Program-made: the position numbers and the translations under genes
DNA from: Bacteroidota bacterium
Lineage (GTDB): Bacteria > Bacteroidota > Bacteroidia > Palsa-965
DNA: 64,000 bases
Direction of reading: 5' to 3'
Assembly: GCA_006218065.1 (NCBI GenBank)
Contig: VBWE01000008.1
Location: 1-64,000, forward strand
Notes under the pieces: generated by a model
What the model was told of the DNA's origin: nothing
Seen by the model: only the letters and a program-made list of their open reading frames with translations
Databases searched by the model: none
In this document: positions 50,532 to 60,110 of the stretch, piece by piece
Position numbering within the stretch: position 1 is the stretch's first letter
Layout: the number at the start of each line of letters is the position of its first letter

Positions 50532-52475
50532 ATGCTCCGGCGCAGCCGATACTATTTTCTTTTAGGTACCATCATCGCAGCCGGGGCGTTCATGCGTTTT
50601 TACGATCTCGGTTCGGTATCGATGACCGCCGATGAACTGAGCGCGCTCGACCGGCTCGATTTTTCCTCGCTCGGCGAGATGATCGACAAAGGCGTGCGTC
50701 CCGACGGGCACCCGGCTTTCGTGCAGGTGCTGCTCTGGTTCTGGATCAAAATTTTCGGTCACTCCGCACTGGCGATCCGTTTCCCTTTTGCACTGGTATC
50801 TGTTTTTTCCATCTGGCTCGCTGCTGCGATCGCGCGCCGCTGGTTCGGCGACGCCTGCGCGCTGATGACGGCAGCCATAATCGCTTTCTGCGAATTCCCG
50901 ATCATGTACGGACAACTTGCGCGGCCGTACGCGTTCGGGTTATTTTTCTCGCTGGCTTTCGCGAGCATGTGGACGCGTGTTTTGTTCGACGAAGCGCGCG
51001 GGCGAAAACTGCACGTGCTGGCTTTGCTGGTGCTGGCGGCGGCGGGCGCGATGTATACGCATTATTTCAGTTTTCTTTTCGTGCTCATCGGCGGATGTAC
51101 CGGTTTGTTTTTCCTCGGGAAAAAAACCTGGCTGCCTTACCTGCTCTCCGGGCTGGCGGCGGGATTGCTGTACATTCCGCATCTCGGTATTTTCCGCAGC
51201 CAGCTTTCCACCGGTGGCGTGGGCGGTCCGGGCGGCTGGCTGGCGAAACCCACGCCGGGATTTATTACCGATCATTTCGCTTTTGTTTTTAATAACTCCT
51301 GGATCGTGGGCGGAGCGGTGATGGCCGCGGCGGCGTTATCCTTCGGGCTTTGCTTTAAAAATAAAAGCTGGAACAAATTCCAGGTCATCGCTTTCGTTTG
51401 GTTCCTGCTTCCGCTCGTTACCGGGTACATTTATTCCGTTCAGCGAAACCCCGTGCTCCAGCATTCGGTACTGCTGTTCACTATGCCTTTCCTGGTGATG
51501 CTGCTTTTCTCCGGGCTGCGCGAAGTGCATAATGTGGCCGGGCTTACCGCCATCGTGTTCTGTATCATCCCGGCGACGAGCACCGTCCTTGAAAAAAAAT
51601 ACGAGCTCACCAATCATTTCGGCCGCGTAAAAGATCTCGTGGTGAGCATGCACGGCTGGTCGCAAAAATACGGGAGCGGGAACATTACCTTTACCGGGAA
51701 TTTCGACGGCGAATCGTTCACGGGATATTATTTCGACCGGGTGAACTGGAAACCGGCGATGGCTTGCACCTTTAACGACGGGGCTGCGCAGCTTTATGAT
51801 TTCAGGCAGATCGTGCAGAACAGTAAAACGGATTATTTCGCTTATGTGTGGAGTACGCGCGCGCCGTCGATGGAAATCCTCTGGCTGATCCGCGAAAAAT
51901 ATCCGCATCTCGCGGAGCGTAACCTGTATTTTAATTCCGAATCCTGGCTCTTCTCTCGCAAACCTCAGCCCGAATCCAACCCCAACGATACGATTTTCAC
52001 GACGTTCGAAAATTTCGATCAGCCCGGGAAACGTTTTGCAGGAAATGAGAAAGCGATACTGGATTCCTGCGGACAAAAAAACAGCCGCGGACTGAAATTG
52101 TCCAAAAGCAGTTCTGTTTTCGGACCGGTCTTCGCCGGCAAAGTCGGGGAGGAAATCAAATCGCCGGACGATTTTATTTCCATCGAAGCGAACATACTCG
52201 CCGATTCCGGTTCCGCCGCGGTTGCCGTGATCGAATTCCGCCGCGGCGACAGCCTCCTGCTCTGGACCGGCCGTAATTATGCCGATATGCACCACAGCTT
52301 CGGTACCTGGGAGAAATTTTTCTATGCCGTGCGCATGTTCAAAGAGATCCGCAAAGGCGACGAAGTGCGCGTCTATCTTTTCAACGACCGGGATGCGGCG
52401 GCATACGCCGACGATCTGCACATCCGCGTGATCCGCGGCAGCGAAGTGATTTACGGGAAGCAGGAGAAATACTGA
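50532..52475 (+). CDS. GT39-like (PMT/ArnT type) membrane glycosyltransferase
   Basis: A 647-residue protein. About 10-11 helices fill the first ~340 residues, with the GT-C acidic loop MTADELSALDR near residue 31 and the GVRPDGHPAF loop near 57, as in dolichyl- or undecaprenyl-phosphate sugar:protein or lipid transferases. The C-terminal ~270 residues form a soluble extracytoplasmic part rich in Asp and aromatic residues. It likely transfers a sugar from a polyprenyl-phosphate donor to protein or lipid. It is separated by just three bases from the convergent gene on the minus strand. Confidence 0.82.
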   Translation: MLRRSRYYFLLGTIIAAGAFMRFYDLGSVSMTADELSALDRLDFSSLGEMIDKGVRPDGHPAFVQVLLWFWIKIFGHSALAIRFPFALVSVFSIWLAAAIARRWFGDACALMTAAIIAFCEFPIMYGQLARPYAFGLFFSLAFASMWTRVLFDEARGRKLHVLALLVLAAAGAMYTHYFSFLFVLIGGCTGLFFLGKKTWLPYLLSGLAAGLLYIPHLGIFRSQLSTGGVGGPGGWLAKPTPGFITDHFAFVFNNSWIVGGAVMAAAALSFGLCFKNKSWNKFQVIAFVWFLLPLVTGYIYSVQRNPVLQHSVLLFTMPFLVMLLFSGLREVHNVAGLTAIVFCIIPATSTVLEKKYELTNHFGRVKDLVVSMHGWSQKYGSGNITFTGNFDGESFTGYYFDRVNWKPAMACTFNDGAAQLYDFRQIVQNSKTDYFAYVWSTRAPSMEILWLIREKYPHLAERNLYFNSESWLFSRKPQPESNPNDTIFTTFENFDQPGKRFAGNEKAILDSCGQKNSRGLKLSKSSSVFGPVFAGKVGEEIKSPDDFISIEANILADSGSAAVAVIEFRRGDSLLLWTGRNYADMHHSFGTWEKFFYAVRMFKEIRKGDEVRVYLFNDRDAAAYADDLHIRVIRGSEVIYGKQEKY

Positions 52476-52478
52476 TCG

Positions 52479-54026
52479 TTACCTGTTTTTCTGCAGCGCG
52501 GTTTCTTTCTCCCGGGTGCGCGCCATTTTTGCATCGAGCCATTCGAAATAATCGAAATGTTCCAGCTGGCGGTACGTTTCTTTATCTGTCGTCATTTCCG
52601 TGAGTTCCTTGTGCAAAGCTTCCAGCAGGATCTGCCTGCCTGCTTTGTCGAAACACAGGGCGAGTTTTTTCAGGTACTGCAAAACAAGCTGTTTCGGGCC
52701 GGTGAGCATTTCTTTCCGTTCGAGCGCGCGCCTGGTGGACCGGATCAGGGAATCCAGCAGTTCATAATTCTTGAGCTCATAATGCACAAGCAGGAAAAGC
52801 ATGCGCGCAGCAGCTCTTACTGAAATATATTGTTCGGCATCCACGTGTATGATCTTATTCAGCCAGTGCAGTGCTTCCCGGTATTTTTTCGCGCGGAACA
52901 GCATCACGGCGAGCAGGTAAACCGGTATCATGGCGCGTTCCATGGTCAGTTTCGTTTTGAACCGGCGAAGACCGTCTTCAAACTGTGCGGCGATCTGCGT
53001 CGCTTTATTCCAGTCTTTTTTATCCTCCAGCCGGAGCAGGCCGTATTCGATGTCGACCATGAAAATCAGAACCTGGAAATGCGTGGAATTGATCACACGC
53101 GGCAGGTTCCGCAGCAATCGCCGGTAGCCCATGAAGACCTTTTCACTTTCGTCGCCGTATTCTTCAATAAAATGTTTTGCGAAATTATTATTGAACACGA
53201 TGCTGTAGTATGCGGTTGCGTGTTCTTCGATCATGTGCGGCTCGGCAAGAAAAAGATTCAGCAGTTCTTTCTGGTAACGGTATGCGATATCATATCGGTT
53301 CCGGATCATATAATACCGCATGAGCGTAATGTAGAACGTGAACCGGGCAAGAAACGAAGAGGTGAATGTTACACTGCCGTATTTGCCGGGAGTCAGTATT
53401 TCCTGGCAAAGCTCAATATCATGGGCTATTTCATGTTCTGCGGCGCTCCATTTCCGCTGCACGAAGAAAACCCGGTGATGATCGAGCAGGTAATCGTCCG
53501 AATTTTTCATCCGCGCTATCGTTGCTTTCTTTTCTAAAAACAAACGGGCCATTTCGGTTTCCTGCTCCGGCGAATTCGGTTGCCGCGCCACCAGCCGGAT
53601 TTCCCAGGCGAAAATTTCGGTGAGCAGGTAAAATTTTTCATAACGGGTAGCGATTTTTTTTGCTTTGGCGAGCGTTTTCGCACACTGCGCGTAAAGCGCT
53701 TTGTCGAATAAAATTTCGACATGCTGCAGCAATTCCATCACCTGGCTGTTGATGTATTTGTCCTCGTAGTAACGGTTGAGACTCCGGAGAATCATCCGGT
53801 GCAGGTAATTTTTATACACATGCCAGTGTACGGCAAGATTGCTTTTACCGAATTTTTTGACCAGGCTTTTCTCGTCGTAAACAGGCTGCTTGTCGATGGC
53901 GTCAAACATCCTGACATAATTACTTTGCTCGGCCGGGCCGTGGATCGAGCAGTACTTTCGGAAATAGCCTTTCTCCGATTTGGATAACGATTTGATCAGA
54001 TCAAATAACTCCGCAGATGGTTTCAT
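52479..54026 (-). CDS. Large all-helical protein, function unknown
   Basis: A 515-residue soluble protein composed of helical pairs resembling degenerate TPR-like repeats (for example ALYAQCAKTLAKAKKIATRYEKF, and YREALHWLNKIIHVDAEQYI). It starts with LFDLIKSLSKSEKGYFRKYCSIHG. No catalytic or membrane motif is visible. I recall similar large helical proteins in Bacteroidota without an assigned function. The start at 54026 is the first Met. It is divergent from the T9SS gene at 54306. Confidence 0.7.
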   Translation of the reverse strand: MKPSAELFDLIKSLSKSEKGYFRKYCSIHGPAEQSNYVRMFDAIDKQPVYDEKSLVKKFGKSNLAVHWHVYKNYLHRMILRSLNRYYEDKYINSQVMELLQHVEILFDKALYAQCAKTLAKAKKIATRYEKFYLLTEIFAWEIRLVARQPNSPEQETEMARLFLEKKATIARMKNSDDYLLDHHRVFFVQRKWSAAEHEIAHDIELCQEILTPGKYGSVTFTSSFLARFTFYITLMRYYMIRNRYDIAYRYQKELLNLFLAEPHMIEEHATAYYSIVFNNNFAKHFIEEYGDESEKVFMGYRRLLRNLPRVINSTHFQVLIFMVDIEYGLLRLEDKKDWNKATQIAAQFEDGLRRFKTKLTMERAMIPVYLLAVMLFRAKKYREALHWLNKIIHVDAEQYISVRAAARMLFLLVHYELKNYELLDSLIRSTRRALERKEMLTGPKQLVLQYLKKLALCFDKAGRQILLEALHKELTEMTTDKETYRQLEHFDYFEWLDAKMARTREKETALQKNR

Positions 54027-54305
54027 CCGGAAAAAATTAATAGTACAGACAGCAGAAACACAACCAGCGCGGGACCGAGTAAATCAGTGTAGGGAAGGAC
54101 GTTTGTCCGCGCGGGTATAATTACGGGTACAAATTTCAGCAAAAAATCGCGACGGCAAACGTTTCTCTGAAAAAACCGGAAACCGCTTTTGCACGGGCTT
54201 TCCAGGCCTTCCGGAAGGAGGATCGACTTTTAAAGTTAGCGGATTATTTGTTTTTCTTACCGGGTGCCGCATGGCTATCATTGCGCAAAAAACAGGACAA
54301 AAACT

Positions 54306-56762
54306 ATGCGCAATAACCGGTCCGGCGGATTTCTCCGCAGTTGTTTCCTGGTGGCCGCCATGTTCCCGGCAGTTACCCCGGCGTCTGCCATCGCGTACAC
54401 CTGGCTTGGCGCGACGAGCAGCTGGACCAGTCCCGCGAACTGGTCGCCCGCAGGCGTTCCCGGTCCCGGCGACGTGGTGACCATATCCGCAGCCACGCCG
54501 AATGATCCCGCTATTTCGGCCAATACGAACATTTCGGGGCTGACGATGAACAATAACCATACGATCGTCCTGAACGGATTTAACCTCGGTATTACTTCAG
54601 TCGCAACGGTCAGCCTCACAAACGCCTCGCTCGGCCTGTTCGCTTCGGGCGGAGGTTCGGTGGATATCACGGCGCCGGCTTTCAGCTTTTCCAACGTGAT
54701 TTTCGATGCAGCGCTCACCGTTACCAAAAACGGGGCGGCAATCGCCACAAGTTCCGGGTGCTATTATAATGGGATAACCGTTTTTAATAATACGACCAAT
54801 TCGTTTCTCCGGCTGGGCGCCGGGGCGCTGCCCGATTATTTCAACGATGACCTCACCCTGAACAACAGCAGCACCGGCTGGATCAATGCTTCGTACAATT
54901 CGGCGGGCAACAGCTATGCACGCAATGTTTACGTGAACAGTTCCAGCGGCGGCGGCATTACGTTCGGAACGGCCGGCGGCACTTCGACGCTCGCAGCGGG
55001 TTTTGTACTGGCCGAAGGCGTAACTGGATTTACAAGAGGTACGCTCGACATCCGGAATTTTGTACAGCTGGGCGGCGCTGCACAAGCGCTGGATCTTTCC
55101 TGGCCGGGGCCGTTGTCGGCATCGTCGCTGGTACTGACGCTCGGACCGAATGTGGTATTCAACGGCAGCGCGACATTCGTCGCCTCCAATCTTTTGCTTA
55201 ACGGCGTAACATTCAACGGGGCTTCGACTGCGCTGACCAAAGTGGTGAACGGCGGAAGCCTGAATACCTGGACCGGCGGAAATACGTTCAACAGCAATTC
55301 GACGACCATTACGAATGCTACCGGCACGTCCGAGATGCGTATCGGCGCCGGTACCCCGGATACGTATAACGGCAACGTAACCTTCCACCGGGTGACCGGT
55401 GGCGCGATACTGAATCCTGCTTACGACGGGATCAATAATTTTTTCGGAAACGTAACCGTGAGTACCGGCTACATGATCGGTGGCGGCACAGCGGTTACGT
55501 TCGGCGCGGGCAGCGGCACAGCGCGTTTTGCAGGAAACAACCCGCAAACCATTTCCAAAACGGTAGCGATCATGTCTGCGCCGGTTTTCCACCGCATGGA
55601 CGTAGATAAAACATTGAACGATGTTACGCTGAACAGCCCCGTCGCGATCATGCAAACGATGGCATTCACCACGGGGCTGGTTCATTCCGCCGCGGCGAAC
55701 CGCATCACGCTGCAGCCGGGCGCGATAACGAATATGGGTAATGCGGCGAGTTACAACAACGGGCCGATCAACTGTATTGTTGCGGCTGCGGGAAATTCGT
55801 CGCTTATTTTTCCTGTCGGAAAATCCGGCGCCTGGAGACCGGCTGTTTTGAATACAACGCATTCCGATGCCAGTGCTGTGACCTATAACGGGGAAGTCAT
55901 CGCATCATCGGCGGCAGCGTTATCCTATACGCTGCCGTTTACCATCAGCAACGTTTCATCCGTGCGCTACTGGCAGATCGACCGGCAGGCCGTCGCGAAT
56001 TTTATTTCGGCGAACGTTACGCTGTATTATGATCTGGACGATGGCGTAACGAATTACCCGAACCTGACCGTCGCAAAAACGATCGGAACCGGAACCGCCT
56101 GGTTCGATGTCGGCGGCACGGCCACGGCAAACGGAACCGGCAGCATTAGTTCCGGTGTTTTTGCAAGCTTCAGCAAATTCGTGCTGGCGAATGCGACCGG
56201 CGGAAGCAACCCGCTGCCGGTGGAACTGCTTTCGTTCACGGCCGGTCCCGGGACAGGGCAGGTGGACCTGGACTGGGTGACAGCGACGGAAGTAAACAAC
56301 GACTTTTTTACTGTCGAGCGAAGCAACGGCATGGCTCTGTTCGAAGCAATCGCGACTGTTGACGGAGCGGGGAACAGTTCGGCAAGTATTCATTACGCGA
56401 TTGCGGATTATGCGCCGCTGGAAGGCGACAGTTATTACCGGCTCAGGCAAACGGATTTCGACGGGCATTTTTCGTATTCGCAGCCGGTGCACGTGCGTTT
56501 TGAACCTGCTTCCGCAACGGCATTCCTGTTGTATCCGAATCCTTCCTGCGGCCCGGTTTTGCTGGCTTTTCCCGGTACAGGAAACAGCTGGCATGCTGCG
56601 CTGCATATTTCCGACCCGGCCGGAAAAATAATTTTCAAAACACCGGTTCTTCCGCCGGAGCAGCACGACATGATCCTGCCTGCACTTGCACCCGGCATAT
56701 ACGTCGTAACCATCGAAACCGCATCGTCGCGGCAAAGTCAGAAACTTATTATAACGAGATAA
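54306..56762 (+). CDS. Secreted repetitive protein with T9SS type A sorting domain
   Basis: An 818-residue protein. A signal peptide (AAMFPAVTPASA) is followed by W-S-P-A-G-V-P-G-P-G-D-V-V-T-I-type sequence, then long Asn/Thr/Gly-rich strands resembling a beta-helix (residues ~35-480). A linker segment (PLPVELLSFTAGPGTGQVDL) and a fibronectin-like segment follow. The C-terminus (YPNPSCGPVLLAFPG, GIYVVTIETASSRQSQKLII) is a Por-type sorting domain. The start at 54306 (MRNN) is chosen because it begins the signal peptide; an upstream frame adds 14 residues. It is probably a surface or matrix protein, function unknown. Confidence 0.85.
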   Translation: MRNNRSGGFLRSCFLVAAMFPAVTPASAIAYTWLGATSSWTSPANWSPAGVPGPGDVVTISAATPNDPAISANTNISGLTMNNNHTIVLNGFNLGITSVATVSLTNASLGLFASGGGSVDITAPAFSFSNVIFDAALTVTKNGAAIATSSGCYYNGITVFNNTTNSFLRLGAGALPDYFNDDLTLNNSSTGWINASYNSAGNSYARNVYVNSSSGGGITFGTAGGTSTLAAGFVLAEGVTGFTRGTLDIRNFVQLGGAAQALDLSWPGPLSASSLVLTLGPNVVFNGSATFVASNLLLNGVTFNGASTALTKVVNGGSLNTWTGGNTFNSNSTTITNATGTSEMRIGAGTPDTYNGNVTFHRVTGGAILNPAYDGINNFFGNVTVSTGYMIGGGTAVTFGAGSGTARFAGNNPQTISKTVAIMSAPVFHRMDVDKTLNDVTLNSPVAIMQTMAFTTGLVHSAAANRITLQPGAITNMGNAASYNNGPINCIVAAAGNSSLIFPVGKSGAWRPAVLNTTHSDASAVTYNGEVIASSAAALSYTLPFTISNVSSVRYWQIDRQAVANFISANVTLYYDLDDGVTNYPNLTVAKTIGTGTAWFDVGGTATANGTGSISSGVFASFSKFVLANATGGSNPLPVELLSFTAGPGTGQVDLDWVTATEVNNDFFTVERSNGMALFEAIATVDGAGNSSASIHYAIADYAPLEGDSYYRLRQTDFDGHFSYSQPVHVRFEPASATAFLLYPNPSCGPVLLAFPGTGNSWHAALHISDPAGKIIFKTPVLPPEQHDMILPALAPGIYVVTIETASSRQSQKLIITR

Positions 56763-56767
56763 ACAGT

Positions 56768-56866
56768 ATGAAAGAAACCCGCCAGGAAAATCCGTACAAG
56801 GTCCTCCTGTTTATCAGTATTTCGATTCTTTCTGTGACCGCTTCTATGTTTTTTATAAACTCCTGA
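56768..56866 (+). CDS. Small single-helix membrane peptide (candidate)
   Basis: A 32-codon reading frame with ATG and TGA, six bases after the preceding stop. A basic start (KETRQENPYK) is followed by one hydrophobic stretch (VLLFISISILSVTASMFFI). Six bases separate it from the receiver-like gene. It could be a tiny membrane protein or an unrelated reading frame. Confidence 0.4.
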   Translation: MKETRQENPYKVLLFISISILSVTASMFFINS

Positions 56867-56872
56867 TTTTTT

Positions 56873-57241
56873 ATGCGCATCATCGTTATCGAGCGACAGG
56901 CCATTCCCCGGTTTTCGCTCTGCCGCCTGCTTCGGAAACTGGGCTATGATATCGCCTGGGAAGGAAATTCCTGGGACGAAGTCCTGCCTGTTCTTCTTCC
57001 CGGGGAACTGGACGCGGATTTGGTTATCTGTGAAATCAGCGGCACACCGGAAAATTTTTTTGCTTCCGCGTTATTCGGACTCGTGCAAAAACAGAAATTA
57101 CCCGTGATCTGCGCAACGACCTGCCACCCGGAAATATTGAAAGACTATCCTGCGAAACTCGCCTGGTTTGTCTCAAAACCTTACGGAATGCCGGAAATTA
57201 TGCGTGCGATAAAACAAATCCCCGCGAAAAAAGTACACTGA
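56873..57241 (+). CDS. Degenerate receiver-domain protein (phosphomimetic type)
   Basis: A 122-residue protein with the receiver pattern IIVIERQAIPRFSLCRLLRKLG and a conserved Lys in FVSKPYGMPEI. The acidic pair is reduced to ER. The position of the phospho-Asp reads VICEISG, so Glu replaces Asp. Such substitutions suggest an always-on or phosphorylation-independent signal protein. No output domain follows. It is preceded by a small membrane peptide frame. Confidence 0.68.
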   Translation: MRIIVIERQAIPRFSLCRLLRKLGYDIAWEGNSWDEVLPVLLPGELDADLVICEISGTPENFFASALFGLVQKQKLPVICATTCHPEILKDYPAKLAWFVSKPYGMPEIMRAIKQIPAKKVH

Positions 57242-57248
57242 ACCGGGG

Positions 57249-57350
57249 GAATGCCGAATTGCGATTGCCGGATTTTTCTGTGTAAACTCAACGTCTCTGT
57301 TATAACGAAGGCACAATACGCTAAAGGTTAATCCGGCATTCGGCATTCGT
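57249..57350. repeat. Inverted pair of the GAATGCCGAAT word family
   Basis: The left arm starts GAATGCCGAATTGCGATTGC (57249) and the right arm is AATCCGGCATTCGGCATTCG (57330-57349), complementary apart from a six-base insertion in the left arm. A spacer of about 55 bases separates them. It is in the 192-base gap before gpsA. Confidence 0.65.
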
Positions 57351-57433
57351 AAAAGGAACGTACTGCAACACCAACTCCTGTTTTCCGAAAACATAGTTTA
57401 ATACAAAGCCGTAAAGCCGTATTTTCGCAAATC

Positions 57434-58432
57434 ATGAGCGGCGAAAAGAAAATCGGTGTGATCGGCGGCGGAAGCTGGGCCACGGCTATCATCAAAATGC
57501 TTTGCAGCAATGCCGGCAGCGTGTACTGGTGGATCCGTAAAACCGAAACGATCGAGTATATCCGGAAATACAGGCATAACCCGAGCTATCTCAGTTCCGT
57601 GGAACTGCACACGGACAAGCTGCACATCGACAGCGACCTTAAAAAAGTAATCGCTTCCTGCGATGTGCTCATCATGGCTGTTCCCGCCGCATTCCTGGCC
57701 GAAACGCTGAAAGAAACAAGCCCGGAAGATTTTCGCGACAAGATCGTTTACTCCGCCATCAAAGGAATTGTTCCCGGTCCGAACCTGATCGTCGGCGAAT
57801 ACTTTCACCAGCATTTCGGCTTGCCTTACGAAAACATCGGCGTGATTGCCGGTCCCTGCCATGCCGAAGAAGTGGCTATGGAAAAACTGTCGTACCTCAC
57901 CGTCGCTTCACAGGGAGCCGGACATGCGAAAATTGTAGCCGATGCGATCAGCTGCCGCTACATCCGCACCACCGTATCCGATGATATTTACGGCACGGAA
58001 TATTCCGCCGTGCTGAAAAACGTTTTTGCGCTCGCTTCCGGGATTTGTCACGGCCTGGGCTACGGCGATAATTTCCAGGCGGTGCTCATTTCGAATTCCA
58101 TCCAGGAAATCGAACGTTTCGTGGGCGCCGTTCACCCGATCGGCCGCGACATCAACAGTTCCGCTTACCTCGGCGACCTGCTGGTTACGGCCTATTCCCA
58201 GTTCAGCCGAAACCGCATGTTCGGCGCGATGATCGGCAAAGGCTATTCGGTTAAAATGGCGCAGCTCGAAATGAATATGGTCGCCGAAGGATATTATGCC
58301 GTGAAATGTATTTACGAAATCAATACGCGGTATAAAGTGGATATGCCGATCACGGATGCCGTTTACAATATCCTCTACGAAAAAATTTCGCCGGCCATCG
58401 AGATCAAATTACTTACGGACAAATTATCCTGA
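57434..58432 (+). CDS. gpsA: Glycerol-3-phosphate dehydrogenase [NAD(P)+]
   Basis: A 332-residue cytosolic enzyme. The N-terminal dinucleotide fold shows GVIGGGSWATAI (GxGxxA type). Catalytic and substrate residues lie in AIKGIVPG (Lys), IAGPCHAEEVA and TEYSAVLKNVFALASGICHGLGYGDN, with the Lys in LKN. It makes sn-glycerol 3-phosphate for phospholipid synthesis. Start MSGEKKIG fits the family's length. It stands with the membrane protein behind it, 21 bases apart. Confidence 0.92.
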   Translation: MSGEKKIGVIGGGSWATAIIKMLCSNAGSVYWWIRKTETIEYIRKYRHNPSYLSSVELHTDKLHIDSDLKKVIASCDVLIMAVPAAFLAETLKETSPEDFRDKIVYSAIKGIVPGPNLIVGEYFHQHFGLPYENIGVIAGPCHAEEVAMEKLSYLTVASQGAGHAKIVADAISCRYIRTTVSDDIYGTEYSAVLKNVFALASGICHGLGYGDNFQAVLISNSIQEIERFVGAVHPIGRDINSSAYLGDLLVTAYSQFSRNRMFGAMIGKGYSVKMAQLEMNMVAEGYYAVKCIYEINTRYKVDMPITDAVYNILYEKISPAIEIKLLTDKLS

Positions 58433-58453
58433 CCCCGGCACCGCCTTCTCTGC

Positions 58454-59860
58454 ATGGATAAAATTCGCCGCGACAAAATCGTTTTTTTAACCGGTACGCA
58501 CCTGTACTTCCTGGTAACGGCGATTATGGCCGTGATTTTTTTCCGCGAACGGATTGCTGCGGATGCCGCGTATTACCTGCTCCAGGTGGTGGACAGCGAA
58601 AATTTCCGGATCGAGCACCAGCGTTTTATCCTCGGCGCTTCGCAGGCGCTGCCGCTGCTCGGTGTGAAAATCGGGCTTTCGCTGAAAGCGGTGATGATCC
58701 TGAACTCGCTGAACCCGGTGATCTTTTTTTACGGACTGTTTTTGTACGCCGTTTTTTTTCTCCGCGATAAAACGGCAGGTGTTGCATTGATTCTTGTACA
58801 AACACTCGGCGTGCTGCACATGTATTTCTGCCCGATGTATGAAATCTGGTACGGCACCGCGCTGCTCGTTCTGATTTACAGTCACCTCCGGCAGAACCGG
58901 CACCGGCGCTGGCTCGATATCGTGCTTTTGCTTTTGCTGATGATCACCGCCCTGTTCAGTCACCCGCTTGTTTTTATCCCGCTGCTCTTCCTCATCCTGT
59001 TCGATGCTTTTGAAAAATGGTGGGTGATCTGGCGGCAACTGCTGCTTTACGCTTTGCTTTTCTGCGGCTGGTACATCGCGAAAAAAATGCTGCTCACGGA
59101 TTACGAAACCGGCAAAATGAGCCTGCTGAATATCGGGGAGAACAAGAGTTACGAAAATCTTTTTCATTTCAGCTACCTCTGGATGCTGGCGAAATACCTG
59201 ATGACGTATTATACCGTTCCGCTGCTGCTGTTTCTCTTCACCGTTTCTTTCTGCATCGTGAGAAAAACCTGGATACGCGCAAGTTTGCTTACGGCGTTCT
59301 TCTTCGGGATTATCGTCCTGATCAACGTTACGCACGAAAGCGGCAGTTTCCAGACGCTGTATTTCGAGCGCATGTACATGCCGCTGGTTACTATTGCCCT
59401 GCTTCCGTTCATGTACGATATTTTCACGCAACTGACTTTGCGGAACATAACGGGCGGTATCCTGGTTGCGCTGATCGTGTGCTGGCGCCTCTGGCTTTTT
59501 GTAGATACCGGGAAAACATACACGGCCGACGCTGCGCTGAAAACGAAATTGATCAACACCGCACAGCAGGAAGGCGGAAGTAAATTCATGATGGCGGATG
59601 CCGATTTCGCCGCTTGTTTTAAATATGCGGACTGGTCGCTGCCGATGGAAACGCTTTTATGTTCGGCGCTGGACGGGAAAGACAAATGTGTGACCATCGT
59701 AACGCGCGAGGATCTCGATTCGGAAAACAACAGGCAGAAACTGAACGAAACCAATTTCCTTTTCCGCCGCTGGGACCTGCGGATGAACGAAGAAGTGAAC
59801 CCGGAATATTTCCTGGTGAAGCCGGGGAATTATGTGGAGCTGGGAGCTGTGTGTAAATGA
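58454..59860 (+). CDS. Polytopic membrane protein, possibly GT-C-like, function unknown
   Basis: A 468-residue protein with roughly 10-11 hydrophobic segments in residues 10-360 and a soluble C-terminal tail of about 100 residues. An early loop after the first helix reads FFRERIAADAAYYLLQVVDSENF, with acidic residues that would suit a GT-C glycosyltransferase, but no firm signature is seen. The C-terminal portion (DKCVTIVTREDLDSENN) is periplasmic or cytoplasmic. It follows gpsA closely (21 bases), which suggests an operon. Confidence 0.65.
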   Translation: MDKIRRDKIVFLTGTHLYFLVTAIMAVIFFRERIAADAAYYLLQVVDSENFRIEHQRFILGASQALPLLGVKIGLSLKAVMILNSLNPVIFFYGLFLYAVFFLRDKTAGVALILVQTLGVLHMYFCPMYEIWYGTALLVLIYSHLRQNRHRRWLDIVLLLLLMITALFSHPLVFIPLLFLILFDAFEKWWVIWRQLLLYALLFCGWYIAKKMLLTDYETGKMSLLNIGENKSYENLFHFSYLWMLAKYLMTYYTVPLLLFLFTVSFCIVRKTWIRASLLTAFFFGIIVLINVTHESGSFQTLYFERMYMPLVTIALLPFMYDIFTQLTLRNITGGILVALIVCWRLWLFVDTGKTYTADAALKTKLINTAQQEGGSKFMMADADFAACFKYADWSLPMETLLCSALDGKDKCVTIVTREDLDSENNRQKLNETNFLFRRWDLRMNEEVNPEYFLVKPGNYVELGAVCK

Positions 59861-59930
59861 TGCGTTTGACATAAGTTTCGATCGAAGAGAAGTGGATTTA
59901 AAATCTTAAAAAAACAATCCTTCTTCAGAA

Positions 59931-60051
59931 ATGAACTTCTAAAAACAAAGAAGTTCGAGGCGGTCTTCTGCTGAAAAGCGGAGTTTGCTTGTGTAAATGA
60001 ACATTTTTAGCAGAAGGCCAACGAAGAAATTCGCCGTTTTTGGAAGTTCAT
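59931..60051. repeat. Nested inverted repeats forming a ~120-base stem
   Basis: Outer arms ATGAACTTCTAAAAAC (59931-59946) and GTTTTTGGAAGTTCAT (60036-60051) match with one mismatch. Inner arms GGTCTTCTGCTGAAAA (59962-59977) and TTTTAGCAGAAGGCC (60005-60019) also match. The gap 59861-60293 has no convincing gene; short antisense frames overlap this structure. Confidence 0.75.
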
Positions 60052-60064
60052 TATTATAAAGCAA

Positions 60065-60110
60065 CCGGCCCCGCAGTATACCAAAGGAGGCTATGGTGCT
60101 GCAGGGCCGG
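60065..60110 (-). terminator. GC-rich hairpin downstream of the GH64-like gene
   Basis: CCGGCCCCGCAG (60065-60076) pairs with CTGCAGGGCCGG (60099-60110) with one mismatch. It is 184 bases past the stop of the minus-strand gene and has no clear T-run; a role in ending transcription is possible. Confidence 0.4.

Noticed and set aside
51336-52421. 361-codon frame antisense to the GT39-like gene
   Set aside because: The glycosyltransferase frame carries membrane helices and motifs; the antisense frame does not.
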